Origin: Thermoplasmata archaeon
GTDB lineage: Archaea; Thermoplasmatota; Thermoplasmata; Thermoplasmatales; Thermoplasmataceae
Direction of reading: 5' to 3'
DNA: 12,011 bases
NCBI GenBank assembly: GCA_021793945.1
Contig: JAJYRT010000018.1
Coordinates: 7,667 to 19,677, forward strand
In this document: positions 1 through 6,026 of the stretch, one piece after another
How positions within the stretch are numbered: position 1 is the first letter of the stretch
Layout of the letters: each line of letters begins with the position of its first letter
The notes under the pieces: model-generated
The model's database searches: none
What the model saw: only the letters and a program-made list of their open reading frames with translations
What the model was told of the DNA's origin: nothing
Position numbers and translations under genes: made by a program

Positions 1-596
1 TCCAGGAATCCGCGGAATCCCCTTCCACTGTAAAAAGAGGATGCGCCGTTATGGTACACGAATACTGTTCCGTAACGCCTGTCGGCAAAAATAGCTCCTC
101 CAAGCTTCCTTATATCGGGCGGTGTTTTCAGCCAGCTGGAAGTCCTTGTGTCGAAATTTCCGATTTTCTGAAGCTGACGGTATTGCACATCTGTCAGAAT
201 TTCAATGCCAATGGTTGCAGCCATATCAATGGCGTTCCCTCCAGGTTTAATGCCCTGTTTCTCCCTTGCCTCCTGCCCTCTGCCGTCATAACAGATACTC
301 CTTCTGCCCGCTGGACTTTCCGGGGAGCAGTCGTAAAAAAAGTATTTATCGGTAATTTCATCATAACTTACAACGTCGGGCGCGCCTCCGGTTCTTTCCA
401 TTTCATTAACTGACCATATTTTTTCAGCATTCGCTTCCAGCCTCGCCTGAATTTTTTTCCAGATAATGCCACTGTGCCTTATCATGTTCTCGTCAAAGCG
501 TTGCTTCAATAGTTCTATCAATTCGCCCTTTCTTTCCGGCGATATATATTTTCCCAACTTGGCGTTTGCAGGTTTCGACACAAGCATATAAGTCAT
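1..596 (-). CDS. DUF4256 family protein, partial (3' end outside the window)
   Basis: The minus strand from ATG at 596 is open for 198 codons and leaves the window still open. I recognise the DUF4256 family, small proteins of unknown function in bacteria and some archaea. Family-like segments include NEMERTGG (about residues 64-71), a FFYDCSPESPAGRRS stretch (86-100), NAIDMAATIGIE (121-132), GNFDTRTSSWLKTP (146-159) and a C-terminal DRRYGTVFVYHNGA. The family is usually about 190 residues, so only a few residues are probably missing. It has no signal peptide or membrane segment and should be cytosolic. It is divergent from the formate dehydrogenase operon, with 136 bp between start codons. 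A second in-frame ATG lies at 587; I chose 596 because it is the most upstream start and lies downstream of a TATA-like box at 640-650. The plus-strand open frame across this gene is a shadow. Function is unknown and nothing here links it to formate metabolism beyond position. Confidence 0.88.
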   Translation of the reverse strand, partial: MTYMLVSKPANAKLGKYISPERKGELIELLKQRFDENMIRHSGIIWKKIQARLEANAEKIWSVNEMERTGGAPDVVSYDEITDKYFFYDCSPESPAGRRSICYDGRGQEAREKQGIKPGGNAIDMAATIGIEILTDVQYRQLQKIGNFDTRTSSWLKTPPDIRKLGGAIFADRRYGTVFVYHNGASSFYSGRGFRGFL

Positions 597-639
597 GATG
601 CAGATATAAATTCATTTGCTGGCTGCGCCCCATTGCCAA

Positions 640-650
640 GATATAAATAT
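640..650 (-). promoter_or_regulatory. TATA-like promoter box for the DUF4256 gene
   Basis: On the minus strand this reads ATATTTATATC, about 45-50 bp upstream of the ATG at 596. An archaeal TATA element here would place transcription start near 615-620, giving a leader of about 20 nt. The ten bases AGATATAAAT (plus strand) occur twice, at 602-611 and 639-648. The nearer copy is too close to the start codon to serve as its TATA box. Inferred from position and composition only. Confidence 0.45.
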
Positions 651-664
651 GATGTTCAGTTATA

Positions 665-676
665 ATTTATAATAAT
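665..676 (+). promoter_or_regulatory. TATA-like promoter box for the formate dehydrogenase operon
   Basis: An A/T-only stretch (TTTATAATAAT and flanks) lies about 60 bp upstream of the fdhA start at 733. It would put transcription start near 695-700 and leave a leader of about 35 nt, unlike the near-leaderless genes elsewhere in the window. No Shine-Dalgarno sequence precedes ATG 733. The only GGAG in the region (682-685) is about 47 bp upstream of the start, too far to act as a ribosome site for it. Confidence 0.45.
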
Positions 677-732
677 TATCAGGAGATTTGTTTGCCTGAT
701 ACGCCCCTGATGGTTATTGTTTCGGTGTTGTT

Positions 733-3681
733 ATGACTGATGGATTGAAAGGGCTAATGGTGGACGGAACCAGATTGACAACGGCAAAGACCACGATTCT
801 TGAAACGTTGATTGATAATGGAATAAATGTGCCTCATATCTGTTTCCAGCCAAATCTCGGGCCCATCGGCAGCTGTGACACCTGCCTTGTGAAGGTCAAC
901 GGCAGGGTTGTGAGGTCATGTACAGAACCTGTCAAGGGTGAGATAGTTGTAGATACACGGAGCAGGGACGTTATTGATCTCCAGGTAGAGGCAACAAACA
1001 GGATCCTGCATAACCATGATATGTACTGCACTGTATGCGAGAATAACAACGGTGATTGCGCCCTTCACAACACTGTGCACGACCTGGGAATAGACAATCA
1101 GAAATACCCCTTTGAACCCAAACCGTATCCAGTTGATGACAGCAATCCGTTCTATGTGTATGACCCTAACCAGTGCATACTCTGCGGCAGGTGCGTGGAG
1201 GCGTGCCAGGATGTGGAGGTCAACGAGACGCTGTCCATAGACTGGACACTTGACCGACCCAGGGTTGTGTGGGACAACAACGTACCAATAAACGATTCAT
1301 CATGCGTATCCTGCGGCCACTGCGTAACGGTCTGCCCCGTCAATGCGCTCATGGAGAAGACAATGATCGGCAAAGCGGGCTTCTTCACGGGAATAAGGGA
1401 GAAGACCAAGAAGAAGATGATAGATCTTGTGAAGGATCTTGAGCCTACGGTGGGCATGAAACCCGTAATGGCTATCAGCAATGTTGAATCCGCCATGCGG
1501 AAGTCCCAGATTCGAAAAACAAAGACTGTATGCACATACTGTGGCGTTGGATGTTCCTTCGAAATGTGGACAAAAGGCAGAGAAATCCTTAAGGTGCAGC
1601 CTATGCCGGAATCACCTGCAAACGGAATCTCGACCTGCATAAAGGGGAAATTCGGATGGGATTTCGTCAACAGCAGCGACAGGCTTACTAAACCACTGAT
1701 AAGGGATGGCGACCATTTCAGGACTGCTTCCTGGGATGAGGCAATAAAGGCTGTTGCAAACGGTCTTTCAAACGTCAAGGAGAAGTTCGGCGGAGATGCA
1801 ATAGAATTCATTGCATCCTCTAAGGGAACAAACGAGGAATCCTTCCTGATGCAGAAACTTGCGAGGCAGGTTTTCTATACTAACAACGTGGACAACAGCT
1901 CCAGATTCTGCCAGGCACCGGCTACAACCGGCCTCTGGCGCACCGTCGGTTACGGAGGCGATTCGGGTTCCATAAGCGATATATACCGTTCGGACCTCAT
2001 AATCGCAGTAGGTACAAACACCGCTGAATCTCACCCTGTAATTGCAACACGGGTGAAGAGGGCACACAAGATCAACCATCAGAAGTTAATAGTGTCTGAT
2101 CTGAGGAAGCATGAAATGGCCGAAAGGGCAGACATTTTCCTTCATCCTAACCCCGGAACAGACCTAGTCTGGCTCTCAGCAGTCACGAAGTACATTATTG
2201 ATCAGGGATGGGCTGACACAAAATTCATTGCCAGCAGAACAAATGATTTCGAGAGTTATAGAAAGAGCCTGGAACCCTTCACGCTTGATTACGCTGAGAG
2301 AGTGACAGGAATTGGTAGGGATACGCTGGTGAGCGTGGCTGAAACCATACACGGGGCCGGCAGTATGTGCATCCTGTGGGCAATGGGAGTGACCCAGCAC
2401 CAGGCAGGTAGCGACACCTCCACATCCATATCAAATCTCCTGCTGGTTACGGGGAATTATGGCAGGCCTGGTACAGGTGCATACCCGCTCAGGGGACATA
2501 ACAACGTTCAGGGAGCAAGCGATTTTGGGGCCATGAATGCCTATCTCCCCGGATACCAGAAAGTATCTGATGACAATGCAAGAAGACGCTTTGAGGAAGA
2601 GTGGAAGTGCAAAATTCCAGCCTCTCCTGGAGTGGATAACAACACCTGCATTGAGGGAATTGCCGACGGAAAGATCAGGAGCATGTACATTATCGGGGAA
2701 GAGCTTGTCACAACGGGGTCTTCAACAAACTACATAAGGGAAATGCTCGACAGGCTTGATTTCCTTGTGGTCCAGGACGCCTTCCTCTCGGAAACGGCGA
2801 AGCACGCCGATGTGGTACTTCCTGCATCGGTCAGTCTCGAGAAAGAGGGTACATTTACAAATACAGAGAGGCGCATCCAGCGGATATACAAGGTAATGGA
2901 CCCGATTGGAAATGCAAAGGCTGACTGGGAGATAATCCAGATGGTTGCGAAGCAGTTGGGTTACGACTGGAACTACAAGCACCCTTCCGAGATCATGCAG
3001 GAAGCTGCAAGGCTTTCGCCGATTTTTGCCGGCGTCTCTTACGACAAACTGGTTGGGTTTGCAAGCCAGCAATGGCCGGTGGATCAGAATGGCAATGATG
3101 TCCCTCTTCTTTATAAAAGTGAATTCCACTTCCCGGACGGCAAGGCGAGGTTCTATCCGCTGGAGTACCACCCACCCCTTGTTGTGGACAGCGAGTTTGA
3201 CCTGCATCTCAACAATGGGAGGCTGCTGGAGCATTTTCATGAGGGAAACGAAACCTACAGGAGCCCTGGAATCAAGGAGAAAGTACCGAATACCTTTGTC
3301 GAGATTTCACCTGAGCTCGCGAAGGAAAGGATGATAGAGAACGGTGATGAAGTCAGGCTCACATCGAGATGGGGTCACCTGAAGACCAGGGTGCTCGTGA
3401 CCGAGCGCGTAACCGGCAGGGAGATGTACATGCCCATGAACGACCCCGGTGAGGAGGGCATAAATATACTCACAAGCAGGCTGATGGACCCAACCGCGCA
3501 TACGCCAGCATATAAGGAACTGCCCGTGAAGATGGAGAAGATTGCAGGAGTCAAGCCACACATACCTCTGCCCATTACGAATCCCAGATATGGGCATCCC
3601 AGGCCGCAGGTAGGCGTGAGGATAGAGGAGAAGTGGAAGAGAAAAGATTACCGGCCAATAGTCGACGACGGGAGGAACTGA
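733..3681 (+). CDS. fdhA: Formate dehydrogenase catalytic (alpha) subunit, Bacillus YjgC/YrhE type
   Basis: A 982-aa iron-sulfur molybdopterin oxidoreductase, predicted to oxidise formate to CO2 (or reduce CO2) in the cytosol. An N-terminal NuoG-like wire holds a 2Fe-2S site (C37, C48, C51, C63), a His-Cys 4Fe-4S site (H95, C99, C102, C109) and two ferredoxin-type 4Fe-4S sites (C148/151/154/158 and C191/194/197/201). The catalytic part starts with the 4Fe-4S motif C267-x2-C270-x3-C274 and C302, followed by K304, which matches the essential lysine of FdhF. The predicted Mo ligand is C393 in SRFCQAP, in place of selenocysteine; there is no in-frame TGA. R587 in PLRGHNN matches the conserved active-site arginine. 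The residue after the Mo ligand is Gln394, where well-studied FDHs have His. Length and motifs agree with the roughly 980-aa Bacillus proteins as I remember them. No twin-arginine signal is present. It is the first gene of a DUF1641/fdhD operon. ATG 733 is the first possible start after an in-frame stop at 697. Confidence 0.93.
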   Translation: MTDGLKGLMVDGTRLTTAKTTILETLIDNGINVPHICFQPNLGPIGSCDTCLVKVNGRVVRSCTEPVKGEIVVDTRSRDVIDLQVEATNRILHNHDMYCTVCENNNGDCALHNTVHDLGIDNQKYPFEPKPYPVDDSNPFYVYDPNQCILCGRCVEACQDVEVNETLSIDWTLDRPRVVWDNNVPINDSSCVSCGHCVTVCPVNALMEKTMIGKAGFFTGIREKTKKKMIDLVKDLEPTVGMKPVMAISNVESAMRKSQIRKTKTVCTYCGVGCSFEMWTKGREILKVQPMPESPANGISTCIKGKFGWDFVNSSDRLTKPLIRDGDHFRTASWDEAIKAVANGLSNVKEKFGGDAIEFIASSKGTNEESFLMQKLARQVFYTNNVDNSSRFCQAPATTGLWRTVGYGGDSGSISDIYRSDLIIAVGTNTAESHPVIATRVKRAHKINHQKLIVSDLRKHEMAERADIFLHPNPGTDLVWLSAVTKYIIDQGWADTKFIASRTNDFESYRKSLEPFTLDYAERVTGIGRDTLVSVAETIHGAGSMCILWAMGVTQHQAGSDTSTSISNLLLVTGNYGRPGTGAYPLRGHNNVQGASDFGAMNAYLPGYQKVSDDNARRRFEEEWKCKIPASPGVDNNTCIEGIADGKIRSMYIIGEELVTTGSSTNYIREMLDRLDFLVVQDAFLSETAKHADVVLPASVSLEKEGTFTNTERRIQRIYKVMDPIGNAKADWEIIQMVAKQLGYDWNYKHPSEIMQEAARLSPIFAGVSYDKLVGFASQQWPVDQNGNDVPLLYKSEFHFPDGKARFYPLEYHPPLVVDSEFDLHLNNGRLLEHFHEGNETYRSPGIKEKVPNTFVEISPELAKERMIENGDEVRLTSRWGHLKTRVLVTERVTGREMYMPMNDPGEEGINILTSRLMDPTAHTPAYKELPVKMEKIAGVKPHIPLPITNPRYGHPRPQVGVRIEEKWKRKDYRPIVDDGRN
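3671..3675 (+). promoter_or_regulatory. Shine-Dalgarno site for the DUF1641 gene
   Basis: GGAGG lies 7 nt upstream of ATG 3683, inside the last codons of fdhA. It fixes the start of the second operon gene and implies internal initiation on the shared mRNA. By contrast, the promoter-proximal genes of this window show no such motif. Confidence 0.7.
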
Positions 3682-3682
3682 G

Positions 3683-4165
3683 ATGTCGGAGTCGATTTCG
3701 AGGATAACTGAAGACGAGAAAAGCACTGAAACCGGCCCTGATGCAATGGAATTCATGTCCGGAAAGTACGGCAAATCTTTGATCGAACTGATGCATGCAG
3801 TAAAGGCGCTTAGTGACAGCGGGATCCTTTCAATAGCTTCTTCCCTGCTTGAGAATTACAATGACGCCCTTTCTACAATAACTGAGGAACTTTCAGACAG
3901 ACGCATGGAAAATTTCATCAGGAACATAACCGCCTTGTACACTCTTCTATCCCGGCTCCCACCGGAGATGGTCAGGAACTTCATGGAGAACGCTGCTGAC
4001 GAGATGAACAGGGGAAGCGGGGAGTATCATGGGAAGCCAATGGGCCTGCTTTCACTTAACTCATTGATCAAGGATCCAGACGTAAGCTCTGGAATGAGAA
4101 TACTCATCGGCATCATGAAAGGTTTTACAAAAAAGACCAGGGATAGTGAACATGATCAGGACTGA
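3683..4165 (+). CDS. DUF1641 family protein, formate dehydrogenase partner
   Basis: A 160-aa protein starting 1 bp after the fdhA stop, with GGAGG 7 nt before its ATG. The C-terminal part GLLSLNSLIKDPDVSSGMR (about residues 114-132) matches the DUF1641 core, in which a Gly-Leu-Leu stretch is followed by a Lys-Asp-Pro-Asp-Val motif. It has no signal peptide, membrane span or cysteine pattern and is predicted to be a mainly helical cytosolic protein. In Bacillus the DUF1641 genes yjgD and yrhD sit beside yjgC and yrhE, which encode the closest match to the upstream gene. That shared pairing supports a role in the same enzyme, as a small subunit, assembly factor or regulator; the exact role is not established. 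Its last codons overlap fdhD, so the three genes are probably transcribed, and may be translated, together. Family is fairly certain; function is inferred from context. Confidence 0.85.
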   Translation: MSESISRITEDEKSTETGPDAMEFMSGKYGKSLIELMHAVKALSDSGILSIASSLLENYNDALSTITEELSDRRMENFIRNITALYTLLSRLPPEMVRNFMENAADEMNRGSGEYHGKPMGLLSLNSLIKDPDVSSGMRILIGIMKGFTKKTRDSEHDQD

Positions 4166-4985
4166 CGACAGCCATGGCTACATCCAGACCAGGGTGTCAA
4201 GGTTCTCTGGCCCTGGTTTCTGCAGGGATGACTCAGATTCTGTTGTGACAGAGGAACCACTTGAGATACGCCTCCTCCAGGGCGGGAAGACTCAGAATGT
4301 CGCGGTAACGATGAGGACGCCTGTGAACGACAGGGAACTTGCTCTCGGCTTCCTCCTTACCGAGGGTTTTATAAAGTCGCCGAAAGATGTCGATCACGTC
4401 GAATGCGATCATGTAAGCAACACAATAACGGTAGCTCTGAGTGATGCACTGCCATTGATCAAACTTAACAGCAGGAATTTCTTCTTAAGCTCGAGCTGCG
4501 GTGTCTGCGGAAAGAGCAGCATAAACGAGATTTTCATTCGTGGAAACGGGATCATTAGGGAATCAGATACTGTCGATGGAGGCATTATCCTATCCCTGCC
4601 TGAAAGAATGATGGAGAGCCAGGACCTCTTCGGGATCACTGGAGGAATACACGCCGCAGGAATCTTTGACTTTAGGGGCAAACATATTGTGACAATGGAG
4701 GATGTTGGAAGGCATAACGCTGTCGATAAATGCGTCGGATATCTTTTCTCACACAAATTGCTCGATGCCGGCCCATTCATACTCCAGATAAGTGGCAGGG
4801 GAGGTTTTGAAATCCTTCAGAAAGCTGCAATGGCACGCTTCCCCATTGTTTCGTCTATCTCTGCGCCTTCCAGTCTTGCAATTGAGGTTGCAGAAACCTT
4901 CGGGATCACCCTGGCATGCTTTGTAAGGAAGGGCAGATTCAGCGTTTATGCCCATCCTGAAAGGATAGCCCGGCAACCTGCCTGA
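4152..4985 (+). CDS. fdhD: FdhD, sulfurtransferase for formate dehydrogenase cofactor maturation
   Basis: A 277-aa FdhD family protein. In E. coli, FdhD takes sulfur from the cysteine desulfurase IscS and adds it to the molybdenum cofactor, without which formate dehydrogenase is inactive. Seen here are the sulfur-transfer Cys pair in SSSCGVCGKSS (C116 and C119), the N-terminal VNDRELALGFLLTEGFI segment, EDVGRHNAVDK (G186 to K193), QISGRGGFEILQKAA, and the C-terminal SISAPSSLAIEVAE and TLACFVRKGRFSVYAHPERI stretches. All are in family order and the protein is full length. The ATG at 4152 overlaps the upstream gene by 14 bp and has AGGGA (4139-4143) 8 nt before it. A GTG at 4146 would add two residues but sits only 2 nt from that site, so I prefer ATG. 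It most likely matures the enzyme encoded by fdhA and perhaps the second oxidoreductase at the right end. Confidence 0.95.
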   Translation: MIRTDDSHGYIQTRVSRFSGPGFCRDDSDSVVTEEPLEIRLLQGGKTQNVAVTMRTPVNDRELALGFLLTEGFIKSPKDVDHVECDHVSNTITVALSDALPLIKLNSRNFFLSSSCGVCGKSSINEIFIRGNGIIRESDTVDGGIILSLPERMMESQDLFGITGGIHAAGIFDFRGKHIVTMEDVGRHNAVDKCVGYLFSHKLLDAGPFILQISGRGGFEILQKAAMARFPIVSSISAPSSLAIEVAETFGITLACFVRKGRFSVYAHPERIARQPA

Positions 4986-5037
4986 TCCTGACCCTAATTA
5001 TTCTTGTACATCCGATTCCGGTCAAGGCACCGATATA

Positions 5038-5048
5038 TTATTATATAT
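5038..5048 (+). promoter_or_regulatory. TATA-like promoter box for the GPR1/FUN34/YaaH-like gene
   Basis: The 88-bp gap after fdhD ends in an almost pure A/T run. The TTATATAT core at 5040-5047 lies about 27-34 bp upstream of ATG 5074, the spacing expected for a leaderless archaeal transcript starting at or next to that ATG. This separates the transporter from the fdh operon as its own transcription unit. It also argues for ATG 5074 over the TTG at 5065. Confidence 0.55.
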
Positions 5049-5073
5049 TATGTGATTATAATTATTGGTTAAT

Positions 5074-5652
5074 ATGACAGGAGCTTTACCGCCGCTTGCT
5101 ATAGGATTCTTCGGCCTTGGTACCGGATACTTCATTTATGGGGGCTGGGAATTCTTCAGGATACCAAAGGAAATGACTGAAAAAGTTAGCAAAGTGCTGG
5201 GACAGTGGGGCATATGGATGCCAGGATTCATGCAATTCCTGGCAGGAACATATTTATTCCTTGGACTCACCGTATTCAACGCTTTCCAGGCCAGCCCGGT
5301 CCTTTACATGGCTGCGACTGCCTTCACAGCTTACGGTGTACACTGGTTTGCGCTGGGAATAAACCGTTACTATGGCGGAGACACGACTGTGGACGGATAC
5401 ATGGCTGTAGCGTTCCTCTGGATATCCATTACGGGTGCTTTTGTCTTCTTCAAGGCATCGGACATCCCGGTAGCTGTACTGTTTATACTGCTTGCGTTCG
5501 TTTACATTTCCGACATACCGGCCAGCCTGATGAAATCCGCCCAGTGGACCAGAATAAAAGGATTCTGGCACCTCGTAACTGGCACATGGCTGATGTACCT
5601 GATGTTTGCAGCAGTAACCACATTCGCCCTTGGCATGAGCCTTCCGCTTTAA
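5074..5652 (+). CDS. GPR1/FUN34/YaaH-like membrane transporter (acetate/succinate channel family)
   Basis: A 192-aa integral membrane protein with about six predicted helices (residues 5-25, 46-66, 75-95, 107-127, 130-148, 164-188). Family-like signatures are an N-terminal ALPPLAIGFFGLG (a variant of the family's Asn-Pro-x-Pro-Leu start), GFMQFLAGTYLFLG in helix 2, and AFTAYGVHWFALG in helix 3, which matches the family's Phe-x-x-Tyr-Gly-x-x-Trp pattern. Characterised members (E. coli SatP/YaaH, yeast Ato proteins) carry acetate, succinate or ammonium-linked traffic, and size and helix count fit. The N-terminal Asn of the usual NPAPL motif is missing, so the substrate could differ. It lies downstream of fdhD but has its own promoter. 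Carriage of formate is possible from context but not shown. The start at 5074 was chosen over TTG 5065 because of the promoter spacing. Its stop overlaps the stop of the convergent gene within TTAA (5649-5652). Confidence 0.8.
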   Translation: MTGALPPLAIGFFGLGTGYFIYGGWEFFRIPKEMTEKVSKVLGQWGIWMPGFMQFLAGTYLFLGLTVFNAFQASPVLYMAATAFTAYGVHWFALGINRYYGGDTTVDGYMAVAFLWISITGAFVFFKASDIPVAVLFILLAFVYISDIPASLMKSAQWTRIKGFWHLVTGTWLMYLMFAAVTTFALGMSLPL

Positions 5653-6026
5653 CCAGGGTTATTATTTTTTTCCATTTTTTTGATCATAGGATTCAGTGAC
5701 ATTCCTATAATGGTTCCGAGAGCAGCTATGACAAACACAATTATCATGGTGAATACGAGGAAGATTGCTGATCCGCCTGGAATTCCAGCAACTCCAGCTA
5801 CCAGAGCGGACTCGGACAGCCTGAAAGGACCCTCATAGGACAGAATCTGCAGTACAGTCCCAAGGGCCGCGCCTATGCCTGCAAGGAGAGCATGCCTTAT
5901 CCGCACCACTAGGAACATTCCCACTATAACTTCAGGAATGAATATAAGGTACCAGTAATACGTGAAAGAAAGTGCAAATGATAGCAGAAGGCTGGCGAGG
6001 AACGCTATGAGAATACCGTATCTCAT
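5649..6026 (-). CDS. Small membrane protein of unknown function, acylase operon partner
   Basis: A 125-aa protein whose ATG (6026) directly follows the acylase TAG stop (6029-6027) with no spacer, so the two are almost certainly co-transcribed. Hydrophobic segments at about residues 3-20, 22-41, 46-63 and 89-113 suggest four membrane helices, with a charged KKMEKNNN tail. I do not recognise a family. A glycine-rich loop (GVAGIPGGS, about 78-86) lies before the last helix. No catalytic motif, signal cleavage site or metal-binding pattern is visible. The tight linkage to an exported hydrolase suggests a role in its export, anchoring or immunity, or in uptake of its products, but that is inference only. 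No clear Shine-Dalgarno sequence separates it from the acylase, so translation may be coupled across the TAGATG junction. Hydrophobicity and intact reading support a real gene. Confidence 0.75.
   Translation of the reverse strand: MRYGILIAFLASLLLSFALSFTYYWYLIFIPEVIVGMFLVVRIRHALLAGIGAALGTVLQILSYEGPFRLSESALVAGVAGIPGGSAIFLVFTMIIVFVIAALGTIIGMSLNPMIKKMEKNNNPG
5660..5681 (+). terminator. T-rich terminator of the GPR1/FUN34/YaaH-like gene
   Basis: Two runs of seven T residues, separated by CCA, begin about 13 bp after the stop codon at 5652. No stem-loop precedes them, which fits oligo-T dependent archaeal termination. The same bases are coding on the opposite strand, where they give the Lys/Asn-rich C-terminus (KKMEKNNN) of the convergent membrane protein. 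Confidence 0.55.

Noticed and set aside
51..413. 120-codon plus-strand open frame at the left edge
   Set aside because: It lies entirely opposite the DUF4256 coding sequence, which shows clear family motifs; its translation is cysteine- and proline-rich and resembles nothing I know.
1152..1811. 219-codon minus-strand open frame inside fdhA
   Set aside because: Antisense shadow of a well-supported conserved gene; no recognisable domain. The same holds for the minus-strand frames at 2722-3240 and 3307-3774.
1900..1920. Selenocysteine (in-frame TGA) at the FDH active site
   Set aside because: The Mo-ligand position is a TGC cysteine codon, and the whole frame has no internal TGA.
4146..4151. 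GTG start for fdhD two codons upstream
   Set aside because: It would sit 2 nt from the AGGGA element, while ATG 4152 has a normal 8-nt spacing; the difference is only two residues.
4986..5037. Possible stem-loop terminator after fdhD (CGGT / ACCG near 5020-5033)
   Set aside because: Arms of only 4 bp with no following T tract; not enough to call a terminator.
5065..5073. TTG start for the GPR1/FUN34/YaaH-like gene
   Set aside because: ATG 5074 fits the TATA spacing of a leaderless transcript and the family N-terminus; TTG would lie at or before the expected transcription start.
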